A DNA stretch of 12,236 nt from Verrucomicrobiota bacterium (GTDB lineage: Bacteria > Verrucomicrobiota > Verrucomicrobiia > Limisphaerales > UBA9464): contig CANHYD010000032.1 of the NCBI GenBank assembly GCA_947464705.1, forward strand, positions 1-12,236. Direction: 5' to 3'. Under the pieces are notes generated by a model that saw only the letters and a program-made list of their open reading frames with translations, was not told the DNA's origin and ran no database searches. Positions 1-6,181 of the stretch are shown in pieces (position 1 is the stretch's first letter; each line of letters begins with the position of its first letter). Position numbers and translations under genes: made by a program.

Positions 1-168
1 CGGTCGGTCCTCCCGCGGGCCGAGCGACTGCGTCAAACCGCCGCTGAGTTTCCCCAACCGATTTGTCAGGAATTAATCGCCTTTGTGGCCGCATCGACCC
101 GGGGCCTGTGTGCAGATCCAGGCCGCTGGAATGGCTCCAACTCCGACGACGAAGCCTCGACCGACTGA
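1..168 (+). CDS. lpxA: Probable LpxA C-terminal end (UDP-N-acetylglucosamine acyltransferase), 5' part outside window
   Basis: Frame 1 is open from the window edge to a TGA at 166-168, giving 55 residues. The segment around residues 20-37 (CQELIAFVAASTRGL) resembles the last helix of LpxA, where the family ends in a pattern like F-x-A-R/x-S-T-R-G-L/I. LpxA transfers 3-hydroxyacyl chains from ACP to UDP-GlcNAc in the cytoplasm, the first step of lipid A synthesis. After the RGL the protein carries a non-conserved tail of about 18 residues rich in N, S and D, longer than in E. coli LpxA, which stops almost directly after this motif. The catalytic left-handed helix part is not in the window, so the call rests on this short tail match only. 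The downstream methyltransferase starts 77 bases later on the same strand and may share its transcript. Confidence 0.55.
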   Translation, partial: RSVLPRAERLRQTAAEFPQPICQELIAFVAASTRGLCADPGRWNGSNSDDEASTD

Positions 169-245
169 CCCGCCGACTGACCCGTAATCCCAGGGGCTGC
201 CCGAGCGCTGCTGCCGGCCGATCTCTGAGCCTCCCCCCGCCAACG

Positions 246-1100
246 ATGGAATTCGCTTACTCCTTGGTCCAACTGGCCAACGGCACCACCAGCATACGAT
301 CCCTGGCCGAAGGGGAAACCTTCCACCCGGTCATCGGCCCGGTCGCCGAGGCCGAGGCGCTGTACGTGCGACAGCTGCGACTCCCCGAACGCCTCAGCGC
401 TTCGACCGACCCGGAATGGGTGCTCTGGGATGTGGGGCTGGGCAGCGCGGCCAATGTCACCACCGCCCTGCGGCACCTGGCCGGGATCCCGAAACGGATC
501 CGCATCGTGAGCTTTGATCACACCTTAGAGCCCCTGCGCTTCGCCCGAGACCATGCCCAGGAGCTAGGCTATCCATTGGGCTTCGAGACCGCCTTCGGCG
601 CTCTGCTCGAACACCACCACTGCGAATTCGTCCACGATCGCCTTTCGGTTCGTTGGCAAGCCGAGGTGGCCGATTTTCCGGGCCGCATCCAATCCGCCGC
701 GCCACTACCGGCTCCCCACGCGATCTTCTACGATGCGTATTCCCCGGCACGAAATCCGGCGATGTGGACACTGCCCCTCTTCCAACGGCTCTTCGAGCGC
801 TTGGATCCGGAACGGCCCTGCGCCCTGGCTACCTATTCCCGGGCCACCCTCCTCCGGACGACCCTGCTCCGGGCCGGCTTCTGTGTCGGTGCTGGTGAGG
901 CCACCGGGGAAAAGGAAGAGACGACTCTGGCCAGCAATGCGCTGTCCCTGATCCCCCGGCCCCTGGGAAGCGACTGGCTGGGCCGAGCGCTGCGTTCCAC
1001 CAGTGCCGAACCCCTCGAGAACGCCGCCTACCGGCAGGCTCCCCTGTCTGAAAAGACCCGAGCCGCCCTGCTGGGCCACCCCCAGTTCCGGCAAGATTAA
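246..1100 (+). CDS. mnmD: MnmC2/MnmD-like tRNA methyltransferase (DUF752 family, SAM-dependent)
   Basis: This 284-residue protein matches the methyltransferase half of MnmC in its stand-alone form. In the known family this enzyme methylates aminomethyl-(2-thio)uridine at tRNA wobble position 34, using S-adenosylmethionine. The N-terminus carries the family hallmark SLAEGETFHPVIGPVAEAEALYV (split: SLAEGETFHP at 19-28, then VIGPVAEAEALYV). The SAM loop is WDVGLGSAANV (61-71), with an acidic SFD at 89-91. The catalytic-region motif FYDAYSPARNPAMW lies at 161-174, and a late ATYSRATLLR with GEKEET follows at 195-226. The fused FAD oxidase domain (MnmC1) is absent. The reading frame is open back to a TTG at 63, but that would overlap the upstream gene and adds 61 unrelated residues, so ATG 246 is chosen because the family hallmark begins just after it. 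No Shine-Dalgarno is visible. It faces the pseudopilin gene tail to tail. Confidence 0.8.
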   Translation: MEFAYSLVQLANGTTSIRSLAEGETFHPVIGPVAEAEALYVRQLRLPERLSASTDPEWVLWDVGLGSAANVTTALRHLAGIPKRIRIVSFDHTLEPLRFARDHAQELGYPLGFETAFGALLEHHHCEFVHDRLSVRWQAEVADFPGRIQSAAPLPAPHAIFYDAYSPARNPAMWTLPLFQRLFERLDPERPCALATYSRATLLRTTLLRAGFCVGAGEATGEKEETTLASNALSLIPRPLGSDWLGRALRSTSAEPLENAAYRQAPLSEKTRAALLGHPQFRQD

Positions 1101-1319
1101 CTCGTTGGACCTGAGTTGAATTCTCAGGCGCGCACTGAGCACTGAACGATTCAGTTGCGAGGCGCGGGCCGATGGGAGGCCCATGGTTGAGACCCGGATC
1201 GAGCGAACAACGAAGCTCTTGCAGAAGAAGGCGCCTTGCCAGCACGACCGATCCAACTCCAAACGTTGGCTGAGACTGGCTGGAATGAAGGCCTGTCTGG
1301 CAGACCCAATTTCTTGGCT
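1101..1319. other. Convergent intergenic region between mnmD and pseudopilin gene
   Basis: I see no gene in these 219 bases. There is a small perfect inverted repeat ACTGAA-CGA-TTCAGT at 1141-1155. It is not followed by a T run on either strand, so it is only a weak terminator candidate for the two genes that end here. Confidence 0.4.
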
Positions 1320-1967
1320 TCAGAAATAACCGGGAAACCGATCCTGCTCGAAGAGTCCGATGAAACCCAGACCACTCAATCGCGGTTGGTTCATGGATTC
1401 GACGTGGCCATCAAAAAACCAGCCATTGGCCCGGTTGGAATGACGGCCCTGTATTTCATAATCCTCATCGATCCGGAAGACATGAAACTGTCGGGCGGTG
1501 ATGCCCAGACGGCCCCGACTGGTGGTATCGGCCAAGTGCAGGTACGAGGCGGGTTGTTCAATCCGCTCACTCTGGAGAATCTCTTGAAGAGGCCCGGTCC
1601 GCAGGGCCTCCGGAGGGTCCACCCAGACACCAAAAGTCATCAGCCAATTGGTCCAAGAATAAGGGGGATAGGTGGGGCAGAGAAAGATGGAGGCCGGCAG
1701 GTTCTGATGAGCCGCCAGCGATTGGGCCCATGTATTGGTGATCACCAATGGTGATTGAAGACGAATCGCCCCTCGATGGTCCTGCGCATAGAGTTGAGTA
1801 GCCAATCCCACCTGCCGCAAATTGCTCTGACAGCGCACCGAGCCCGCCTTGGCTTTGGCCGACGACAATGCAGGCAACAACATCGCCGCCAGAATGGCGA
1901 TCACAGCGATCACCACCAGCAACTCCACCAAGGTGAACGCGTTTGCGCGGGCGACCGGCGACCTCAT
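1320..1967 (-). CDS. Pseudopilin-like protein: prepilin-type N-terminal methylation domain with H-X9-DG tail
   Basis: The 215-residue protein starts with a short basic leader, then FTLVELLVVIAVIAILAAML at residues 11-30: the type IV pilin/type II secretion class III signal followed by the hydrophobic helix. The prepilin peptidase would cut before Phe11 and methylate it; Glu15 is the conserved +5 glutamate. The residue before the cut is Ala10, not the usual Gly. Near the C-terminus, HSNRANGWFFDG fits the H-X9-DG motif common in the large pseudopilin families of Planctomycetes and Verrucomicrobia. Such genes occur in many copies per genome in those groups; their substrate or assembly role is mostly unknown. 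A GTG at 1976 would add three residues; ATG 1967 is preferred because an AGAG lies 8 bases upstream. The gene stands alone, divergent from the coiled-coil/winged-helix gene across a long non-coding region. Confidence 0.82.
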   Translation of the reverse strand: MRSPVARANAFTLVELLVVIAVIAILAAMLLPALSSAKAKAGSVRCQSNLRQVGLATQLYAQDHRGAIRLQSPLVITNTWAQSLAAHQNLPASIFLCPTYPPYSWTNWLMTFGVWVDPPEALRTGPLQEILQSERIEQPASYLHLADTTSRGRLGITARQFHVFRIDEDYEIQGRHSNRANGWFFDGHVESMNQPRLSGLGFIGLFEQDRFPGYF

Positions 1968-2201
1968 CGCGCTCACTCTACAAACATTCTTGGACCGGCG
2001 CCATCCCCTTCCCGAGGGTCCGGGACTATTGCCCGATCTTGCCTGTCCCTCAGCGCTCCAACGGGGCTCCCTCGGCTGGCTTTCGTTCCAGTCCAGCGCA
2101 CCTCGATGCAGGCGTGCGCCGATTTTTTAAAATGCATCCAAAAACAGGGGCCATTCCAAGCCGCAATCCCTCGTCCAACACTTCATCCACAAGCAGCGCC
2201 T

Positions 2202-2243
2202 AAACAATTGTTTTCGCGTCTGTTGTTAACAGGTTATTAACAG
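2202..2243. repeat. 12-bp palindrome plus paired TTAACAG direct repeats (operator candidate)
   Basis: AAACAATTGTTT at 2202-2213 is perfectly self-complementary. Fifteen bases further on begins CTGTTGTTAACAG (2220-2232), with a second TTAACAG at 2237-2243, one helical turn after the first. The cluster sits about 235 bases upstream of the candidate promoter of the plus-strand gene and about 235-275 bases upstream of the minus-strand pseudopilin start, so it could serve either one. Confidence 0.4.
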
Positions 2244-2416
2244 ATCAAACAGCGTCGTTGCACCAGGCCGGATGCGGTTTTGGAATTGAAATTAAAACAG
2301 ATGAATCACCGTGTTTTGGCCCATTTTTTAGAACTAATCGCCTCCGAATCCAATTGTGTTCACCAACAGTATAGGCTTCAAACGGCCCAGTTGGTGGCAG
2401 GTTGATTCTGTCTCAG

Positions 2417-2445
2417 TGGACATTATTGGATTAGATATTTATTCT
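2417..2445 (+). promoter_or_regulatory. Candidate sigma70-type promoter for the coiled-coil/winged-helix gene
   Basis: TGGACA at 2417-2422 (five of six bases of the -35 consensus) and TATTCT at 2440-2445 (four of six of the -10) are separated by exactly 17 bases in an AT-rich stretch. Transcription would start near 2452 and leave an untranslated leader of roughly 97 bases before ATG 2549. A second, poorer pair is TTGCAT (2446-2451) and TACGAT, 16 bases downstream. Confidence 0.35.
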
Positions 2446-2548
2446 TGCATTGCTGTTTCCACTCGTTACGATCACACCACAACGCGCCGCTCTATGCTGG
2501 TTTTCAGCACTGGAAGGTCGGGTTCAAATAAAAGAAAACGTATCCATC

Positions 2549-2953
2549 ATGGACATTACCAAAGAGATCGAACGTCAGGCCCAGGAACTCCAGAAGAAGC
2601 TGGAACTGTTGCGCGACAACAACCTCCAAGAGCTGGTCGCCAAGAAAGCCGAACTCGAAACCCAATTGGCTGACATCGAAGCTCAGATCTCCAACACCTG
2701 CAAGCGGCTGGGAATCTCCACGGCGGGTGTTTCCTCCCCGGCTCGCACTGAGCGGCGGACGCGTATGGGCGGCGATGTCATCCGCGCCAAAATCACTGAA
2801 GTCTTGAAGGCTACCCCCCAAGGCATCTCTCAGATCGAAATTGCCAAGCAAACCGGTGTTTCTTACGCCAGCGTGATCAACTTCCTGAAGGACAATCAGG
2901 AAACCATCCGCACCGAAGGCGATCGCAAGAGCAAGCTCGTGTTCCTCAAGTAA
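2549..2953 (+). CDS. Small DNA-binding candidate: N-terminal coiled coil plus C-terminal winged helix-turn-helix
   Basis: The 134-residue protein is not one I can name. Residues 3-55 are a charged, heptad-patterned helix (IERQAQELQKKLELL, then AKKAELETQLADIEAQI), a likely dimerisation or oligomerisation coiled coil. Residues 56-75 form a linker rich in S, R and T with the basic patch ERRTR. Residues 76-134 look like a small winged helix: DVIRAKITEVLKATPQ, then a helix-turn-helix GISQIEIAKQTGVSYASVINFL (GIS... at 92, FL ending at 113), and a beta wing with KSKLVFLK at the very end. This layout is that of H-NS-type nucleoid proteins, though there is no evident sequence kinship. ATG 2549 is chosen because the coiled coil begins there; the frame extends upstream to a TTG at 2450 but over promoter-like DNA. 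It has its own candidate promoter, a structured 3' region and a strong terminator, so it is probably a single-gene transcript. Function: transcription factor or nucleoid protein, by inference. Confidence 0.75.
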   Translation: MDITKEIERQAQELQKKLELLRDNNLQELVAKKAELETQLADIEAQISNTCKRLGISTAGVSSPARTERRTRMGGDVIRAKITEVLKATPQGISQIEIAKQTGVSYASVINFLKDNQETIRTEGDRKSKLVFLK

Positions 2954-2960
2954 ACGAGCA

Positions 2961-3005
2961 GCCCCTCCCATCGATGGGGCAAGCCCTGGGAGCCTCCTCT
3001 GAGGC
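2961..3005 (+). other. Two small hairpins in the 3' untranslated region
   Basis: Directly after the stop codon are a palindrome CCCATCGATGGG (2967-2978, inside a GCCCC...GGGGC frame at 2961-2980) and a hairpin GCCTC-CTCT-GAGGC (2992-3005). Neither is followed by a T run. Together with the terminator they would give the mRNA a heavily folded 3' end, which may protect it from exonucleases. Confidence 0.4.
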
Positions 3006-3054
3006 AAGCGCCATGGGCATAGCTAATCCGCCTGATCGATCTGGAAAAACTATC

Positions 3055-3110
3055 GGCCGGTATTCGCAGAGCACCTCGAAGGTGCTCTGAAGTCGAATAC
3101 CGGCCTTTTT
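3055..3110 (+). terminator. Strong two-part intrinsic terminator, possibly bidirectional
   Basis: An outer 12-bp stem GGCCGGTATTCG (3055-3066) pairs perfectly with CGAATACCGGCC (3094-3105). Inside it an inner stem CAGAGCACCT (3067-3076) pairs with AGGTGCTCTG (3080-3089) around a CGA loop. The only unpaired bases outside the loop are AAGT at 3090-3093. TTTTT follows at once (3106-3110). This ends transcription of the winged-helix gene. On the other strand an AAAAA at 3045-3049 lies five bases beyond the stem, so the same hairpin may also stop transcripts coming from hisN. Confidence 0.9.
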
Positions 3111-3131
3111 CGTCTGCGGATCCACCGGCAC

Positions 3132-3149
3132 AAACCGTCGAATCGGTTT
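3132..3149 (-). terminator. Weak terminator candidate downstream of hisN
   Basis: AAACCG (3132-3137) and CGGTTT (3144-3149) form a 6-bp stem with a TCGAAT loop. Read on the minus strand it ends in TTTG, a short T run. It lies 60 bases past the hisN stop. Confidence 0.35.
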
Positions 3150-3151
3150 CA

Positions 3152-3185
3152 TTGGGCCGTTCAAAGCCTTGGGCCGTTCAGAGCC
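3152..3185. repeat. Tandem 17-bp duplication in the hisN 3' region
   Basis: TTGGGCCGTTCAAAGCC (3152-3168) is followed at once by TTGGGCCGTTCAGAGCC (3169-3185), with 16 of 17 bases identical. It is non-coding and probably a small slippage duplication. Confidence 0.8.
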
Positions 3186-3208
3186 GGAGCCCATTCCGAG
3201 ACGGCACT

Positions 3209-3979
3209 TCAGGGATTCAACAATCCAATCACCTCGTCGAGCAGTTCGGGCGCGCAGGCCACCGCGGATGTGGCTCCGGTATGATTGGCAGGGTGGCCCT
3301 GCCAGTCGGAGACGCGAGCGCCGGCCCCTTCCAACACGGGCACTAGCGGCAGGAGGTCCCACGGATTCATGATCGGATCCACCATCACATCCACCCACCC
3401 TGAACACAGCAGCAAGTAACCGTAACAGTCTCCGAAGCCCCGGTAGAGGCGAACCGAACGGGTCAGGGCATCAAACCCGGCTCCATTCTGATACTTGGCC
3501 GGATACAACGGATCGGTGGTGAGCAAGGAGGCCTCGGAAAGGCGGGTGCACGGTCGGATCCGGACGGGCCGATCATTGAGCGTGGTGGTGGTGCCATCTC
3601 CAATCATCAGCTGCCGCATCACCGGCTGGTGAATGCAGCCGACAATGGGGCGACCGCGATGGAGCAACCCGATGAGAGTCCCAAAGAGTGGGACCCCCAG
3701 AACGAAGCTCTTGGTCCCGTCCACCGGATCGAGCACCCAAACGTACTCAGCATCGCCCCGCTCCGTGCCGAATTCCTCGCCGATGATCCCATGATCTGGA
3801 AAGCGCCGGGCAATCATCTCCCGCATCACCTTCTCGGCCCCGCGATCGGCTAGGGTCACAGGGGAGGCATCGCTCTTGAGTTCCAAGCCCATGTCCCGGG
3901 CTCCGAAGTAGGGCAGGATGACCTGGGCGCTGGCCTCGGCAAGTTCCCGCATGAAGGCGACAAAGGGCTCGTGATTCAT
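3209..3979 (-). CDS. hisN: Histidinol-phosphatase, inositol monophosphatase family (HisN type)
   Basis: The 256-residue protein is a full-length member of the Mg-dependent inositol monophosphatase superfamily. Its best match is HisN, which dephosphorylates histidinol phosphate in the penultimate step pair of histidine synthesis, in the cytoplasm. Metal-site motifs are present: GEE at 67-69, DPVDGTKSF at 84-92 (Asp84 and Asp87), and PWDLLPLVPVLEGAGARVSDWQG, seen as PWDL at 206-209 (Asp208) with GAGA at 218-221. The DGTKSF followed by GVPLFGTLIGL is typical of HisN rather than CysQ or SuhB. It starts 76 bases after hemC on the same strand, with no clear promoter in between, so it may be the last gene of the heme transcript. 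No other histidine gene is near. A sugar- or nucleotide-phosphatase role cannot be excluded from motifs alone. Confidence 0.78.
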   Translation of the reverse strand: MNHEPFVAFMRELAEASAQVILPYFGARDMGLELKSDASPVTLADRGAEKVMREMIARRFPDHGIIGEEFGTERGDAEYVWVLDPVDGTKSFVLGVPLFGTLIGLLHRGRPIVGCIHQPVMRQLMIGDGTTTTLNDRPVRIRPCTRLSEASLLTTDPLYPAKYQNGAGFDALTRSVRLYRGFGDCYGYLLLCSGWVDVMVDPIMNPWDLLPLVPVLEGAGARVSDWQGHPANHTGATSAVACAPELLDEVIGLLNP

Positions 3980-4055
3980 GAAAACGCCCGATGGAAACAG
4001 GATTGCCCGTGTTTGGAAACCGAAGACCCGTTACGGGATCGGTTCAGCCAGGCTC

Positions 4056-5126
4056 TCAGACCCGGACCAAGCCAGCCAAGAGCCGCTCGGCCAACCGGCC
4101 GCCCAGGCGCTCGGCCTCCCGGACCGGGGCCTTGTCCTCCTCGAAGCGGCCCATCCCGTCGCGGAAGACCGCCACGCGCAGGTGCAACTGGTGCCCGACC
4201 ACCCGGGCATAGCCGGCGATGGGACTTTGACACCCGCCACCCATCCCGCGCAGGAAGGCCCGCTCGGCCAAGACCGCCTGATGGGTGTTGAAGTGGTTCA
4301 AGATCTCCACCCGGGAGCCAATCTCCGAATCTCCGGCGCGGATTTCCAGCGCCACGGCACCCTGCCCCACGGCCGGCAGGAATTCTTCCGGCTCCAGAAT
4401 CGTCCCGAGAATGCCCTCGGGCGGCGGATCAAACACCGACCGTTGGGCCGGACTCAGCCGATAATCAGCCCGCAGCACTCCTTGGGGGCTGAGGTCGAAG
4501 CCCAGACGAGACAACCCGGCGGCGGCGAGCAAGGTGGCATCGATCCCATCGTCCTGAAGCAGCTTGGAGAGCCGGGTCCCCACGTTGCCCCGGATCGGGA
4601 CCACGGACATATCCGGCCGCAGCGCCTTCACCCAGGCTGCTCTCCGGGTGCTGCTGGTGGCCACCACCGCACCCTCCGGCAAGTCTTCCAGTGAGAGGCC
4701 TGGCCCAAAGCCCGAACGCTCCTTGCTTCCCGGAGTCCACTCGGCCACCGGATTCTTCTGTGCGACGACCCTGACCGCATCGCGATACAGCAGGACCTCC
4801 CGGACATCGGCGCGCGGACAAATGGCTCCCAGTTTCAGCCCTTCCGGCAGTTCGGTGGGCAAATCCTTGAGGCTGTGGACCGCCAGGTCCGCCCGACCCT
4901 CCAGGAGGGCCACTTCGAGTTCTTTGGTGAACAATCCCTTCGGCAGCGGAGTCCCCGAATCGGCCGACGCCGAAGTCTGGAGGGCATCGCCCGTGGTTCG
5001 GATCACTTCCAATTCGAAGCGTTCGCTCGGGAAGGCCGCCTGAAGGTGAAATTGGACCTGACGAGACTGGGCCAATGCCAGGGCGCTGCCACGGGTGGCG
5101 ATGAGGATGGGTCGATTCAGGGGCAT
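4056..5126 (-). CDS. hemC: Hydroxymethylbilane synthase (porphobilinogen deaminase)
   Basis: HemC joins four porphobilinogen molecules into hydroxymethylbilane in the cytoplasm, a core heme step. The 356-residue sequence shows all hallmarks: IATRGSALALAQ (9-20), the catalytic aspartate in HSLKDLP (Asp88), the arginine motifs TSSTRRA (157-163) and RGNVGTRL (179-186), LPAVGQGA (250-257), and the dipyrromethane cofactor cysteine in GGGCQSP (Cys299). The usual length is about 310. The excess comes from two insertions, roughly residues 117-143 (after VREVLLYR) and 220-242 (DYRLSPAQRSVFDPPPEG). ATG 5126 lies 5 bases after the hemA stop, so the two are surely cotranscribed. hemD, often next, is not here. 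Confidence 0.97.
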   Translation of the reverse strand: MPLNRPILIATRGSALALAQSRQVQFHLQAAFPSERFELEVIRTTGDALQTSASADSGTPLPKGLFTKELEVALLEGRADLAVHSLKDLPTELPEGLKLGAICPRADVREVLLYRDAVRVVAQKNPVAEWTPGSKERSGFGPGLSLEDLPEGAVVATSSTRRAAWVKALRPDMSVVPIRGNVGTRLSKLLQDDGIDATLLAAAGLSRLGFDLSPQGVLRADYRLSPAQRSVFDPPPEGILGTILEPEEFLPAVGQGAVALEIRAGDSEIGSRVEILNHFNTHQAVLAERAFLRGMGGGCQSPIAGYARVVGHQLHLRVAVFRDGMGRFEEDKAPVREAERLGGRLAERLLAGLVRV

Positions 5127-5131
5127 GGGAA

Positions 5132-6181
5132 TCAGGCGGCCGGTGAGCGCAGGGCAAAGGGGCCGAAGCGGCGCTCACCGTCAAATTCGGCGGCGGCCTC
5201 GCGGATCATGGCCTCACAACGGGCCACCTCTTCGCGGCGTTGGCGAGTCGCCGTGTCGGCCACCGATTGGAGATCATCGACATTGGCCAGGAACACCTCT
5301 GGCAACAGGGTCACCGCAGGATCGATGTCCCGGGGCACGGCCAGATCGATGAGCAAGATGGGACGGGGCCTGCGCCCAGCCATCAAGCGTTCCAGACGGG
5401 CCCGGTCAAGGATCGGATGCGGCGAGCCCGTAGCACTGACCACGATATCCACCGCGGTGAATTCACGTTCCCAGTCCTGAAAACCGATGGCCCGACCTTC
5501 CAACTGTTCGGCCAAGGCCGCAGCACGGTCGAAGGAACGATTGGAAACCAGGATGCCCTGGGCGCCCCGACCTCGCAGCGCTCGGGCGGTCTTTTCACTG
5601 GTGTCTCCGGCCCCGATCACCAGCACTTGGCGTCGATCCAAGTCGTCGAAAATCCTCTCGGCCAATTCGACGGCGACCGCGGCCACCGAGGTGTTGCCCC
5701 GTTGAATCTGGGTTTGGGTGCGGATCCGCTTGGCCATGGCGAACGCCCTTTGGAACGACCGGTTCAAGATGCCCCCGGTGCTCCCAGAGGCCAAGGCGAC
5801 CGAATAGAAGCGCTTGATTTGACCCAGGATCTCCGTCTCGCCCAGCACCAGCGAATCCAGCCCGGAGACCACGCGAAATAGATGTTCCAGGGCAGCGGTT
5901 CCTTGATGCGTGTACACGATTCCCGTCAGGTCGCCGGGTTGGCCCCGATCGCGGGCCAGAAAACCGCGCAATTGCTGCGCCAGTGCCGCTGGATCACCCG
6001 ATGGGGTGGCCGCGTAGAGTTCGACCCGGTTGCAGGTGGAAACCACCAGAGCCTCGGTGGCCAAGCCCAAGGATCGAATGCGGGCGGCCGCGGGTGCGAG
6101 GTCCGCCTCGGCAAAGGCCATCCGCTCCCGCACCTCAACGGGTGCGGTTTTGTGACTGAGACCCACGGCAACGAGAGGCAT
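5132..6181 (-). CDS. hemA: Glutamyl-tRNA reductase, short form lacking the dimerisation domain
   Basis: HemA reduces glutamyl-tRNA(Glu) to glutamate-1-semialdehyde with NADPH, the first committed step of the C5 heme pathway. The 349 residues hold GLSHKTAPVEVRE (7-19), the catalytic cysteine in STCNRVELY (Cys50), SGLDSLVLGETEILGQIK (106-123), the NADPH loop VLVIGAGDTS (186-195), SNRSFDRA (213-220) and IDLAVPRDIDP (278-288). The protein then stops shortly into the spinal helix (about residue 345), whereas typical HemA continues for about 70 more residues that form the V-shaped dimer. The frame is open up to 6451, but ATG 6181 is chosen: the family sequence starts exactly there and the codon overlaps the ccsA stop by one base (TGATG), a sign of translational coupling. 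Confidence 0.95.
   Translation of the reverse strand: MPLVAVGLSHKTAPVEVRERMAFAEADLAPAAARIRSLGLATEALVVSTCNRVELYAATPSGDPAALAQQLRGFLARDRGQPGDLTGIVYTHQGTAALEHLFRVVSGLDSLVLGETEILGQIKRFYSVALASGSTGGILNRSFQRAFAMAKRIRTQTQIQRGNTSVAAVAVELAERIFDDLDRRQVLVIGAGDTSEKTARALRGRGAQGILVSNRSFDRAAALAEQLEGRAIGFQDWEREFTAVDIVVSATGSPHPILDRARLERLMAGRRPRPILLIDLAVPRDIDPAVTLLPEVFLANVDDLQSVADTATRQRREEVARCEAMIREAAAEFDGERRFGPFALRSPAA

Larger units (their letters stand above)
1968..2548. promoter_or_regulatory. Long AT-richer divergent upstream region with palindrome and direct repeats
   Basis: These 581 bases separate two divergent genes and show no convincing coding sequence. From about 2120 the composition is clearly more AT-rich than in the flanking genes. 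It holds a 12-base perfect palindrome AAACAATTGTTT (2202-2213) and two TTAACAG copies spaced 11 bases apart (2226-2232 and 2237-2243), the first also forming CTGTT-N3-AACAG (2220-2232). It also holds a candidate promoter at 2417-2445. The 11-base spacing puts both copies on the same DNA face, as expected for a bound regulator. Which regulator binds is unknown; autoregulation by the downstream winged-helix protein is a guess. Confidence 0.5.

Noticed and set aside
63..245. N-terminal extension of the methyltransferase from TTG 63
   Set aside because: It would overlap the likely lpxA end in another frame, and the added 61 residues have no family similarity; the family sequence starts at ATG 246.
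2183..2191. TCATCCACA, one mismatch from a DnaA box, next to AT-rich DNA
   Set aside because: Only one imperfect box was found and no dnaA, dnaN or parAB gene is near; there is no support for a replication origin.
2519..2531. GGGTTCAAATA, resembling a tRNA T-loop
   Set aside because: No matching T-stem, anticodon arm or acceptor stem can be built around it.
2961..3110. Hairpin series considered as a CRISPR or repeat array
   Set aside because: The three hairpins differ in sequence, show no regular repeat-spacer structure and end in a terminator T run.
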